Shown here: positions 40,936 through 49,099 of the stretch, in pieces
Layout of the letters: each line of letters begins with the position of its first letter
Position numbering within the stretch: position 1 is the stretch's first letter
Source of the DNA: Solirubrobacter deserti
GTDB taxonomy: Bacteria > Actinomycetota > Thermoleophilia > Solirubrobacterales > Solirubrobacteraceae
Reading direction: 5' to 3'
Assembly: GCF_027587175.1 (NCBI RefSeq)
Contig: NZ_JAPCID010000001.1
Location: forward strand, 124,001 to 188,000
Length of the DNA: 64,000 bases
Notes under the pieces: model-generated
What the model saw: the letters and a program-made list of their open reading frames with translations, nothing else
The model's database searches: none
Told to the model about the DNA's origin: nothing
Program-made: the position numbers and the translations under genes

Positions 40936-42543
40936 TTAGCTTTCCTTCTTGGTCACGAGCCAGAAGCGGAACAGGAAGGCCGGGTCGAACGTCTTCTCGA
41001 CGCCCTCCACGCCCTCACGGACCGCAGCGACCTGCTTGCCCTCCCACAGCGGGATGACCGGCACGTCCTGGGCCTGGATGTCCTGGACCTTGCCGAACGC
41101 CTCCTCACGGACAGCGGCGTCGTCGGTCGCGAGCTCCTCGTCGAGGAGCTTGTTGACTTCCTTGTTGCTGTAGCCGTTCTGGAAGAAGCCGCCGTCGCGC
41201 ATGAACGGCGTCAGGTAGTTGTCGGCGTCCGGGAAGTCCGGGAACCAGCCGAGGCCATAGAAGTAGTACGTCCCCTTGTCGAACGCCTCTTCCTTGTACT
41301 GGTCCCACTCCGTCGAGTCGAGGTTGACCTTGAACAGGTTCGTGGCCTCGAGCTGACGCTTGATCTCGTTCCACATGTCCGCCTCGGCGTCGCCGTAGCG
41401 GGTGGGCGTGTACCAGCCGTCGAGCTCGACCGGGGTCGAGACGCCGGCCTCGTCGAGGATCGCCTTGGCCTTGGCCGGATCGGCGGCGCCGAAGGCCTCC
41501 TGGAAGGACGGCTTGGCGCCCGGGAACGCGGCCGGGACCTGCGAGTACAGCGGCGTGACGGTGCCCTTGTAGACGGTCTGGGCGATCGCCTCGCGGTCGA
41601 TGCTCTGCGCGACGGCCTTGCGGATCGCGACGTCCTTGACCGGGTCCTTCTCGACGTTGAAGACGATGTAGCGGATCTCGGTGCCGGCGCCGTCGACGAC
41701 CTTGACGCCCTGGTCGGTCTTGTTGCGCAGGTCCTCGAGGTCGGTCGGGGACAGCGTGCGGTAGGCCACGTCGACCTCGCCGCCCTCGATCGCCAGCTTC
41801 AGCGCCGACGGCTGATCGAAGTACTGGACGATGAAGTTCGGCGTCTGGGCCTTGTTCGGGCCGTTGTACTCCGGGTTGGTGGAGAAGACGGCCTGCTGGG
41901 CGGGCGTGTACTTGTCCAGCTTGTACGGGCCCGAGCCGATGATCTTGTCCTCGGTCTGGACCTTGTCCGCCGGGTACGCCTCATCCGGCACGATCGCGCC
42001 GACGTTGTGCGTGAGGATGAAGGGGAAGGTCGCGTCTTCCTTCTTGAGCTTCATCGTGACCGTCGTCGGATCGGTCACCTCGACCGAGTCCAGCGACGCG
42101 AGCAGCGTGTACGGGCCGGTCGGGTCGGCGATCTTGACCATGCGGTCGAGCGAGAACTTGACGTCCTCGGCCGTCAGCGGGTCACCGCTGGAGAACTTCA
42201 GGTCGGCCTTGAGCTTGCAGGTGTACGTCTTCGGATCGCTGAACTCGCAGCTCTCCGCGGCGTCGGGCGCGGGCTTGTTCTGACCCGCCGGAACCGACAA
42301 AAGGGTCTGGTAGATGTTGCCGATGACCTGCTGGCAACCAAGGTCGTAACACGCGGCCGGGTCCAGTGCGGCCACCGTATCGGTGGTGCCGAGGATCACC
42401 GTGTCGGCGTTGCCCGCCGAAGCCTCAGGCGTGGAGCCCGAGGTCTTGTTGCCGCCGTCATCGCCGCTGTCACCGCCGCATGCTGCGGCGCCAACCGCAA
42501 GCAGAGCCGTGCAGCCGAATACGGCCAAACGATATGCGCTCAT
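40936..42543 (-). CDS. Peptide-binding lipoprotein of the ABC importer
   Basis: A 535-residue family-5 solute-binding protein. The N-terminal signal ends in a lipobox, LAVGAAAC, with Cys22 as lipid anchor, followed by a Gly/Asp/Ser linker. The body has the usual family-5 landmarks (VKFSLDRMV, IIGSGPYKLDKYTP, FNVEKDPVKDVAIRKAVAQSIDRE). It contains CYDLGC and CEFSDPKTYTCK Cys pairs likely to form disulfides. ATG 42543 is used; the frame before it lacks a signal peptide. In context it probably binds Pro/Hyp peptides, but the ligand cannot be read from sequence. Confidence 0.9.
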   Translation of the reverse strand: MSAYRLAVFGCTALLAVGAAACGGDSGDDGGNKTSGSTPEASAGNADTVILGTTDTVAALDPAACYDLGCQQVIGNIYQTLLSVPAGQNKPAPDAAESCEFSDPKTYTCKLKADLKFSSGDPLTAEDVKFSLDRMVKIADPTGPYTLLASLDSVEVTDPTTVTMKLKKEDATFPFILTHNVGAIVPDEAYPADKVQTEDKIIGSGPYKLDKYTPAQQAVFSTNPEYNGPNKAQTPNFIVQYFDQPSALKLAIEGGEVDVAYRTLSPTDLEDLRNKTDQGVKVVDGAGTEIRYIVFNVEKDPVKDVAIRKAVAQSIDREAIAQTVYKGTVTPLYSQVPAAFPGAKPSFQEAFGAADPAKAKAILDEAGVSTPVELDGWYTPTRYGDAEADMWNEIKRQLEATNLFKVNLDSTEWDQYKEEAFDKGTYYFYGLGWFPDFPDADNYLTPFMRDGGFFQNGYSNKEVNKLLDEELATDDAAVREEAFGKVQDIQAQDVPVIPLWEGKQVAAVREGVEGVEKTFDPAFLFRFWLVTKKES

Positions 42544-42592
42544 GTTCTCCGCCCCCCTCCAATGGGCACGGGTTGTCCTCCGTCCGTCCCTC

Positions 42593-42598
42593 AACTTA
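42593..42598 (-). promoter_or_regulatory. -10 box upstream of the peptide importer genes
   Basis: TAAGTT on the minus strand. It would start a leader of about 43 bases with a GGAG ribosome site before ATG 42543. A TTCGACA element lies 32 bases further upstream. Confidence 0.4.
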
Positions 42599-42630
42599 GT
42601 GGACGGGCGGCCAGCGGCTCGTCGTGCATG

Positions 42631-42637
42631 TGTCGAA
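42631..42637 (-). promoter_or_regulatory. TTCGACA element upstream of the importer promoter
   Basis: TTCGACA on the minus strand, 32 bases before the -10 box at 42598, the same orientation and nearly the same spacing as the copy at 34024-34030. Confidence 0.4.
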
Positions 42638-42676
42638 ACCGCAGCGCGGGAGCGTAAACCAACGTCGCAACCGTGA

Positions 42677-43927
42677 CTAGTCGGCGTTGGTGCGTCTCAA
42701 CGCCGGGTGCGTGCCCACCAGCCGCGCGAGCTTGAGGCCCGAGTGAAGGGCCAACCGGTCGGCTCCGGATTTCAGTGAGGTCTCCGTGATGGCCTCGATC
42801 CGCTGCAGCCGGTAGTACAGCGAAGCCCGGTGCAGGAACAGCGCTTCTGCGGTGAGTTTCGTGTCGCAGCCGTTGTCCAGATAGGCCTCCAGCGTCTGCA
42901 CGAGCGACTCCTTGCTCTGCAGCGCGAACAGCTGCGGCAGGCCCGGGTGGATGAGCTCCCGCGCGTGCGGCGTCTCGGCCGCGCGGGCGAGCAGGCGATA
43001 GGCGCCGAGGTCATCCCAACCGGCCGGTGTGCCGTGCTCGGGAAGCGCGCCCGCGACCCGCAATGAGAGCCGTGCGTGCTCATGCGCACGGTAGGCGTCG
43101 CGCAGGTGCTCATGCTGACCGCTGTAGCCGAGCGCGATGCGCACCGGGCCGTCCGCGAACGCCTGGTCGAGCGCGTCCTGCGCACGCGCCGCGATCTCGG
43201 CCAGCGTGCCGTGGCGGCCGTCCAGCGCGACGACCATCACGCCGTGCTCGCCGTGCACGACGCTGAGCGACTGCCGGCGCGGCAGCGCCCGCCGGAACTG
43301 GTCCAGCGCGAGCCCGAGCCGCGCCCGCTCGGACGCCGGCAGCTCGACATCGTGATCCCCGCCGCGCCACGGACGCATCGCCAGCACGGCGATCCCCGCG
43401 TGGGGCTGGATCAGCTCCTGCGCGGTGAGCTCGTGCGCGGCGGCCTCGCGCTCGCCGGGGTCCGGGCCGAGCAGCATCTCCAGCAGCTTGAGCTCGTGCT
43501 CGCGCTGCGGGCGCTCGAGCTCGTCGCGGCGGTACATCGCGGTGCCGATCTCCGCCGCGGTCTGCTCGGCGGCGTCGCAGTCGGCATCGGTCAGCGACTG
43601 GTCCGCGTCGATCAGCCACAGGTAGCCGAACAGCGCGCCCTGGCAGCGGATCGGCACGCACACGCGCGACTCGAGGCCGATGTCCGGCCGCGGCGCGGTG
43701 CGCACGGGGTGCGTGGCGTTCGCGATGCCCTGGCTGAAGTGCAGGTCGCGGATCACCCGCGGGGTCTCGCGGGTGAGGATCGCGGTGCGGCGCACCTCGT
43801 CCTCGCTGCCCAGCGTCGGGCTGTACGCGAGCAGGCGCAAGCTCGCGTCATCGACGAGCACCGAGCGATCGAGTTGCGCGCTCAGCTGCTCGACGAGGGT
43901 CTGAACCTCGTCATCGCGCGCGGGCAT
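42677..43927 (-). CDS. PucR-family transcriptional activator
   Basis: A 416-residue regulator. A GAF-like sensor region spans residues about 1-150 (VLVDDASLRLLAYSP, VCVPIRCQGALFGYLWLID), a central GGDEF-like/CdaR region follows, and the C-terminus carries the PucR helix-turn-helix (QTLEAYLDNGCDTKLTAEALFLHRASLYYRL as the family's hallmark, near residues 345-375). PucR proteins usually activate catabolic genes for purines, amino acids or similar compounds. It is between the epimerase and importer genes, so it is the best candidate for binding the TTCGACA elements. TACGCT 9 bases before ATG may be its own -10 box. Confidence 0.88.
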   Translation of the reverse strand: MPARDDEVQTLVEQLSAQLDRSVLVDDASLRLLAYSPTLGSEDEVRRTAILTRETPRVIRDLHFSQGIANATHPVRTAPRPDIGLESRVCVPIRCQGALFGYLWLIDADQSLTDADCDAAEQTAAEIGTAMYRRDELERPQREHELKLLEMLLGPDPGEREAAAHELTAQELIQPHAGIAVLAMRPWRGGDHDVELPASERARLGLALDQFRRALPRRQSLSVVHGEHGVMVVALDGRHGTLAEIAARAQDALDQAFADGPVRIALGYSGQHEHLRDAYRAHEHARLSLRVAGALPEHGTPAGWDDLGAYRLLARAAETPHARELIHPGLPQLFALQSKESLVQTLEAYLDNGCDTKLTAEALFLHRASLYYRLQRIEAITETSLKSGADRLALHSGLKLARLVGTHPALRRTNAD

Positions 43928-43972
43928 ACCCCGGGGAGCGTACCGTGGCGTGGATGCTCCGTTCGGCCACTG

Positions 43973-44974
43973 TTACAGGGCGAAGCCGGCGGGGAACGGG
44001 TCCTCGGCGTCGAGCAGGTACTGGCCCATGCCGGTGATCCAGGCGCGGCCGGTGATCTCGGGGATGATCGCGGGCCTGCCGGCGACGGTCGTGGTGTCCG
44101 CGACGCGGCCGGTGAAGCGGGTGCCGATCACGGACTGGTTGACGAACGGGTCGCCGGTGGCGAGCTCCCCGCGCGCGTGCAGCTGGGCGAGGCGGGCGCT
44201 CGTGCCGGTGCCGCACGGCGAGCGGTCCAGCCAGCCGGGGTGGATGCTCGTCGCCGCCACCGCATCCGCGCCGTCGCGGCCGGGCTCGTGGAAGACGACG
44301 TGGCGGCAGCCGCCGATGCGGGGGTCCTCGGGGTGGACCGGACGCGCCTGCGCGTTGATCGCGGCCATCGTGGCGAGGCCGGCCTCGATCAGCTCCTGCG
44401 AGCGGGCCGGATCAACCACCAGGCCCGCGTCGGCGGCCGGGGTGAGCGCGTAGAAGTTGCCGCCGTAGGCCATGTCGTAGGTGATCTCGCCGAGGCCCGG
44501 GACGGTCACGGTCCGGTCGGTCTCGTGCAGGAAGGAGGCGACGTTGCGGATCGTGACGCTGCGCGCGCGGCCGTTCTCGACCTGCACGCGCGCCTCCACC
44601 AGGCCGGCGGGAACGTCGAGCCGGATCACGGTCTCCGGCTCGGTGACGGCGACCATGCCGGTCTCCACCAGCACCGTCGCGACCCCGATCGTCCCGTGCC
44701 CGCACATCGGCAGCAGGCCGGAGACCTCGATGTAGATCACGCCCCAGTCGGCGTCCGGGCGGGCGGGGGGCTGCAGGATCGCGCCGGACATCGCGCCGTG
44801 GCCGCGCGGCTCGCGCATCAGCAGCTGGCGCAGCTCGTCCAGGTGCTCCTCGAAGTGGAGCTTGCGCTCGAGCATCGTCGCGCCCGGGATCGGACCGATG
44901 CCGCCCGTGATCACGCGCGTCGGCATGCCCTCCGTGTGGGAGTCGACGGCGGCGAAGTAGCGGGCGGCGCGCAC
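43973..44974 (-). CDS. Proline racemase family; probable 4-hydroxyproline 2-epimerase
   Basis: A 333-residue enzyme with both catalytic cysteines: Cys91 in MCGHGTIG and Cys254 in SPCGTGTSA. Two Cys means racemase/epimerase rather than the Thr-containing dehydratase. Next to a DapA-family deaminase and in the region of a three-subunit D-hydroxyproline dehydrogenase, the likely reaction is trans-4-hydroxy-L-proline to cis-4-hydroxy-D-proline (LhpA/HypE). Proline racemase is the alternative. It lies 4 bases after the deaminase gene. Confidence 0.9.
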   Translation of the reverse strand: MRAARYFAAVDSHTEGMPTRVITGGIGPIPGATMLERKLHFEEHLDELRQLLMREPRGHGAMSGAILQPPARPDADWGVIYIEVSGLLPMCGHGTIGVATVLVETGMVAVTEPETVIRLDVPAGLVEARVQVENGRARSVTIRNVASFLHETDRTVTVPGLGEITYDMAYGGNFYALTPAADAGLVVDPARSQELIEAGLATMAAINAQARPVHPEDPRIGGCRHVVFHEPGRDGADAVAATSIHPGWLDRSPCGTGTSARLAQLHARGELATGDPFVNQSVIGTRFTGRVADTTTVAGRPAIIPEITGRAWITGMGQYLLDAEDPFPAGFAL

Positions 44975-44978
44975 GGGC

Positions 44979-45866
44979 CTAGACCGCCGCCGGCTCGCGC
45001 AGGATCGCGAGGGCGGCGTCGAGCGCCGCGACCTCTTCGGGCTTGAGCGGCAGGCGCGGCGCGCGCGTCGGGCCGCCGTTGAAGCCGACGGCGTCCTGGC
45101 CGGCCTTGAAGAACTGGACGAGCTTGGAGGTCATGTCGAAGCGGGCGACGGGCAGCAGCCGGCGGTACACCTCGCGCGCCGTCGCCAGGTCATTGTTGCG
45201 GACGGCGTCGTAGAGCTCGACGCACTCGCGCGGCGCGAGCACGCCGACGCCCGTGATCCAGCCGATCGCGCCGGCCGCGAAGCCCTCCAGGGCCCAGTCG
45301 TCGCCGCCCACGATCACCTCGAGGTCGCCGCCTGAGTGCAGCAGCGCGGGGATGCGGCGCGTGTCGCCCGAGCACTCCTTGATGGCGACGACGCCCTCGA
45401 CCTCCTCAGAGATGCGCGCGATCAGCGCGGCCGGCATGTCCAGGCCCGACGCCTCGGGGTTGTTGTAGGCCATCACCGGCAGCCCGCAGGTGGCGAGCTC
45501 GGCGTAGAACGCGACCACCTCGTCGGCGTCCGCGCGGTAGCCGAGCGGTGGCAGCGCCATGACGTATTGCGCGCCCGCGGCCTTGCCGTCGTTGGCGTAC
45601 TCGAGCGACTGACGCGCGGAGCCGGAGGACACCCCGACCGTGACCGGCACGCGGCCCGCCGCGGCCTCGACGACGCTGCGCACGACCAGCGCGCGCTCGT
45701 CTCGGGTGAGGCTTCCCGCCTCCCCCATCGTGCCCGTCGCGACGAAGCCGTGGACGCCGCTCTCGATCAGCTGCTCGATGTTCTCCTTCAGCGCCGGGAC
45801 GTCGATCTGGTCGTCGGCGGTGAACGGCGTGGTGACGGCGGGGATGATGCCTTCGAAACGGGCCAT
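44979..45866 (-). CDS. DapA-family lyase; probable pyrroline-4-hydroxy-2-carboxylate deaminase
   Basis: A 295-residue class-I aldolase-fold enzyme. The Schiff-base Lys163 is in AIKECSGD, the catalytic Tyr134 in AYNNPEASG, and ATGTMGEAGSLTRDER forms the carboxylate loop. Lysine-pathway DapA is an unlikely assignment given its neighbours; in hydroxyproline operons this family member (LhpC, HypD) removes ammonia from pyrroline-4-hydroxy-2-carboxylate to give 2-oxoglutarate semialdehyde. It follows the regulator by 3 bases and precedes the epimerase by 4. Confidence 0.88.
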   Translation of the reverse strand: MARFEGIIPAVTTPFTADDQIDVPALKENIEQLIESGVHGFVATGTMGEAGSLTRDERALVVRSVVEAAAGRVPVTVGVSSGSARQSLEYANDGKAAGAQYVMALPPLGYRADADEVVAFYAELATCGLPVMAYNNPEASGLDMPAALIARISEEVEGVVAIKECSGDTRRIPALLHSGGDLEVIVGGDDWALEGFAAGAIGWITGVGVLAPRECVELYDAVRNNDLATAREVYRRLLPVARFDMTSKLVQFFKAGQDAVGFNGGPTRAPRLPLKPEEVAALDAALAILREPAAV

Positions 45867-45869
45867 GGG

Positions 45870-46553
45870 TTACGAGAGCTCCATGTAGGCGCGGACGCGG
45901 TTGATGTGTTGCTCCGAGTAGAAGGCCGCGGCATCGCCGTCGCCGGCGACGATGGCCTCGTAGATCATGCGGTGCTCGGCCACGTGGATGCGCGTGCGCC
46001 CCGCGGTCGCGATCGAGTCGTCGCGCAGCCGCTGCCACAGCGGCTGGTCCATCAAGGTCGCCACATGGTCGGCGAACGCGAGCAGGACCGGGTTGCCCGT
46101 CATCGCCGCGAGCTGCCGGTGGAACAGCCGGTCGGACGCGTTCCAGGTGGCGATGTCCACCGGCTCGGCCTCCATCGCGGCGAGCAGCCTCTCGGCGGCT
46201 TCGTCCCTCTGCGCGCGGGCGGCGGCGAGCCGCGCGACGGCCGGCTCGAGCTGCGCGCGGGCCTCGAGCACCGCGGACGGGCTCGCGTCGTGCGGCGCCT
46301 CGTCGGGCGCGGGCGGGCGGGCCGACACGAACGTGCCCGCGCCCTTGCGCGTCTCCACCACGCCCTGCAGCTGGAGGGCGGCGAGCGCCTCGCGCACGGA
46401 GGCGCGGCTCACTTCGAGCGTGCGGGCGAGCTCGCGCTCGGACGGGAGCCGCTCGGACGGCGCGTACAGGCCGGAGCGGATGTCGGCGGCGAGGCGCTCG
46501 GCGATCTGCTCGTAGCGCTGAAGCGGGCGGAATGTGGTCTGTTCGACGGACAT
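45870..46553 (-). CDS. FadR-type GntR transcriptional regulator
   Basis: A 227-residue regulator with an N-terminal winged helix (LAADIRSGLYAPSERLPSERELARTLEVSRASVREAL; then QGVVETRKGAGTFV as wing) and a C-terminal all-helical FCD effector domain with metal-binding His residues (NASDRLFHRQLA, HVAEHRMIYEAI). It starts the minus-strand deaminase-epimerase run and probably represses it until a pathway intermediate binds. ATG 46553 opens into a short divergent gap with candidate operators. Confidence 0.9.
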   Translation of the reverse strand: MSVEQTTFRPLQRYEQIAERLAADIRSGLYAPSERLPSERELARTLEVSRASVREALAALQLQGVVETRKGAGTFVSARPPAPDEAPHDASPSAVLEARAQLEPAVARLAAARAQRDEAAERLLAAMEAEPVDIATWNASDRLFHRQLAAMTGNPVLLAFADHVATLMDQPLWQRLRDDSIATAGRTRIHVAEHRMIYEAIVAGDGDAAAFYSEQHINRVRAYMELS

Positions 46554-46568
46554 GCTGGTGGTTCAATT

Positions 46569-46617
46569 GGTCCGTTCAGCGTACCAGTAGACGCACGATC
46601 GTCAAGCGGTCCATACC
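46569..46617. promoter_or_regulatory. Candidate GntR operators in the divergent gap
   Basis: Two GGT...ACC elements lie between the regulator and the orphan permease: GGT-N11-ACC at 46569-46585 and GGTCCATACC at 46608-46617. FadR-subfamily regulators bind short palindromes of this style. TACGCT (46583-46578), a -10 box for the regulator gene, lies inside the first element, as expected for autorepression. Confidence 0.4.
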
Positions 46618-46624
46618 AGAGGCG

Positions 46625-47569
46625 ATGCACCGCATCCTCGCGAGCCGGCTGGCGGCGCTCGTCGCGACCGTCGTCGTGGCCACCGCGCTCGCGCACGTCT
46701 TGTTCGCCACGTCGCTCCACGGCGTGGCGCTCGGCGCGGCCGTCCGCGAGATCCCCGGGTTCCTCGCGGACACGTTCCTGCGCGGCGAGTTCGGCGACTC
46801 CTCGGGCGGCGGATGCGGGTTCTCCCGCGAGGGCACGGTCGACCTGTGCGCGACCTATGGCGCGGCGCCGGTCGGCGAGATGCTGCGCGAGCGCGGCCTG
46901 GTCGACCTCCAGCTGCTCATCGGTGGCCTGCTGATCGGCACGCTGATCGGCCTCGCCGCCGGCCGCCGCGCCGCGGCCCGGCCCGAGACGCGGGGCACGC
47001 GCGTGATCCACGCCTTGGTCGTGTTCCTGCTGTCGTGCCCGCCGTACTTCCTCGGATTCGCCGTGCTGGTGTACTTCGCATGGAGCAGCGGCGAGCTGGC
47101 GCTGCCGTTCGTGTCCGGGCAGGGCGACTACGTGCCGTTCGGCGAGGACCCGCTCGGGTTCTTGAAGGCGATCTGGGCGCCCTGGATCCTCGTCGCCCTG
47201 CCGCTGGCGGCGTTCGTGGCGCGCATGACCGAGGCCGCGCTGCGCGAGGTGCTCGACGAGGACTTCATCCGCACCGCCCGCGCGAAGGGCCTCGCGCCGG
47301 GACGGGTGCTCAACCGCCACGCGCTGCCCGCGGCCGCCCCGCCGATCGCCGCGCTCACCGGCGTGAACGTCTCGACGATGCTCATCAACGCCGCCGCGAT
47401 CGAGTACGGCTTCGGACTGCCCGGGATGTTCCCGACGCTGCGCGCCGCGATCAACGTGTCCGACGCGGCGGTGCTCCAGGCGATCGTGCTCGAAGGAGTG
47501 GTCCTCGTCGTGATCGCGAACTTCCTGGCCGACGCGTTCCAGGCGCGGCTCGACCCGCGCGTGCGCTAA
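46625..47569 (+). CDS. Orphan DppB-type ABC permease
   Basis: A 314-residue permease with about six membrane segments and an EAA loop (DFIRTARAKGLAPGRVLNRHAL). The first outside loop is unusual, with an acidic/Gly patch and two Cys (GGGCGFSREGTVDLCATYG) in place of the normal DppB loop. No DppC, ATPase or binding protein accompanies it. It diverges from the GntR regulator and so may be regulated with the hydroxyproline genes, perhaps as an alternative channel for the importer. ATG 46625 fits the first helix. Confidence 0.8.
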   Translation: MHRILASRLAALVATVVVATALAHVLFATSLHGVALGAAVREIPGFLADTFLRGEFGDSSGGGCGFSREGTVDLCATYGAAPVGEMLRERGLVDLQLLIGGLLIGTLIGLAAGRRAAARPETRGTRVIHALVVFLLSCPPYFLGFAVLVYFAWSSGELALPFVSGQGDYVPFGEDPLGFLKAIWAPWILVALPLAAFVARMTEAALREVLDEDFIRTARAKGLAPGRVLNRHALPAAAPPIAALTGVNVSTMLINAAAIEYGFGLPGMFPTLRAAINVSDAAVLQAIVLEGVVLVVIANFLADAFQARLDPRVR

Positions 47570-48321
47570 GGGACCGGCGCGCGCCGCAGGATCTCCGCCG
47601 CCCCCACGAGCGCGGCCCCGCGCAGCGGGTCCCACTTGAACCCGTACTGACGCCGCAACCCAGCGGGCAACAGGCCCACCGTGATCTGGTTCACCAACTC
47701 CCGCAGCGCCATGTACTTCACGGGCACCGGCGGCTTGAGGACGATGTCGATGGCCAGCTCGCGCGCCGCGTCGGTGACGAACAGGTCGCCGCTCGCGTAC
47801 ATGTCGGCCATGTAGCGCTCGAAGGCGTCGATGTCCTCCGGCATCTCGTCGTCGCGCAACCCGAACGCCCGGCCGACCTCGCGGTAGTCCTGCCAGAGCG
47901 AGTCGAGCTCCTCGCGTGTCAGCGACCGCACCGCGCGGGGGAACACGGTCATCGCGGACTCGGCGAGCGCGGCGAGGATCCACAACAGCAGTTCCGGGTC
48001 GTCGCCGCGGTACGGCGTGCCGGCGGGGAAGCGGCCCGCGTCCTCGCGCAGCTCCCCGCTCACCCTGGAGTGGGCCCGCCGCACGGGCGCGGTCATGCGC
48101 TCCGCCTCACGCTTGGTGCCGAACGCGACCGCGTCCATCACGCGGCCCGTGCGCCGCAGCCGGCCGTAGGGATCGTCCAAAGCCCCCGTATGGGCGAAGA
48201 AGCCCGCGAAGGCGACCGGGTGCGCGGCCATGACGAGCAGCGCCCGCGGACCGGAGAGCGCAGTGAGCCGATGGCTCACCACCTCCCGTAGCAAGGAGTG
48301 ATGATCGAAGTAACGCCGCAT
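47566..48321 (-). CDS. DUF2236 / MpaB-family oxygenase-like protein
   Basis: A 251-residue helical protein with the DUF2236 pattern: [52 protein letters not shown] and [15 protein letters not shown]. Relatives include the latex-clearing oxygenase Lcp and fungal MpaB; conserved His residues may bind heme. The substrate is unknown. It converges on the orphan permease with stops overlapping in CTAA and diverges from the tetrapyrrole operon. Confidence 0.82.
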   Translation of the reverse strand: MRRYFDHHSLLREVVSHRLTALSGPRALLVMAAHPVAFAGFFAHTGALDDPYGRLRRTGRVMDAVAFGTKREAERMTAPVRRAHSRVSGELREDAGRFPAGTPYRGDDPELLLWILAALAESAMTVFPRAVRSLTREELDSLWQDYREVGRAFGLRDDEMPEDIDAFERYMADMYASGDLFVTDAARELAIDIVLKPPVPVKYMALRELVNQITVGLLPAGLRRQYGFKWDPLRGAALVGAAEILRRAPVP

Positions 48322-48346
48322 ACGACTTAGTACGGTGGATACCCCT

Positions 48347-49090
48347 ATGCCAGCTCAGGCCTATGCCGGCAAAGAGTGCGTCTGCCAGTACCGCCGTGGG
48401 ATCTGTGACCAGACCTGCGTGCGGGACATGCTCGACACGCCCTTCTACATCGCCTGTCTCAAGCTGACCGGGCGGCGCTGCGTCGTCGTCGGCGGCGGGG
48501 AGATCGGGCTCGAGAAGGTCGAGGGCCTGCTGGCCTGCGACGCGCGGGTCGTGCTGATCGCGCCCGACGCCAACGCCGAGCTGCAGCGGCTCGCCGAGGA
48601 GGGCTCGATCGAGTGGGTCCGCAAGCGCTACGAGCGCGGCGACCTCGAACACACCTTCATGGCGATCGCGGCCACCAACGACACCGACGTCAACATCGCC
48701 GTCTACAACGACGCCGAGGCGCGGGCGATGCTCGTCAACGTCGTCGACGTGCCGCCGTTGTGCAACTTCATCCTGCCCGCGATCGTGCGCGTCGGTCCGC
48801 TGGCGATCGCGATCTCCACCGCGGGCGCGTCGCCGGCGCTGGCCAAGCGCATGAAAACCCAGATCGCGGAGACCTACGGCGAGGAGTACGCGCGCCTGGC
48901 GGTCATGCTCAACGACGTCCGCGGCTGGGCGAAGGGCACGCTGCCGACCTACCAGGACCGCAAGGCGTTCTTCGAGGACATCGTCAACGGCGACCCGGAC
49001 CCGATCGAGCTCATCCGCAACGGCGACGAGGCCGCCGTGCTGGAGCTGATCGCCGCCGCGCAGCGCGCACACGAACCGACGACGGCATAG
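48347..49090 (+). CDS. Precorrin-2 dehydrogenase / siroheme synthase N-terminal type, with Cys-rich extension
   Basis: A 247-residue Met8/CysG-N type enzyme that oxidises precorrin-2 to sirohydrochlorin and may insert iron. The NAD motif [12 protein letters not shown], the ATNDTDVN segment and [14 protein letters not shown] identify it. Normal homologues start near [15 protein letters not shown]; here 27 extra residues precede it, with [14 protein letters not shown], four closely spaced Cys that could hold zinc or an Fe-S cluster. It heads a plus-strand operon with MoaB, Ccm and Hem genes. TACGGT at 48331-48336 is a possible -10 box. GTG 48335 is an alternative start. Confidence 0.85.
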   Translation: MPAQAYAGKECVCQYRRGICDQTCVRDMLDTPFYIACLKLTGRRCVVVGGGEIGLEKVEGLLACDARVVLIAPDANAELQRLAEEGSIEWVRKRYERGDLEHTFMAIAATNDTDVNIAVYNDAEARAMLVNVVDVPPLCNFILPAIVRVGPLAIAISTAGASPALAKRMKTQIAETYGEEYARLAVMLNDVRGWAKGTLPTYQDRKAFFEDIVNGDPDPIELIRNGDEAAVLELIAAAQRAHEPTTA

Positions 49091-49099
49091 GCTCCGACC

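Noticed and set aside
43076-45046. 656-codon plus-strand frame
   Set aside because: Antisense to the PucR regulator and the two-Cys epimerase, both unmistakable. Composition is typical of a shadow frame.
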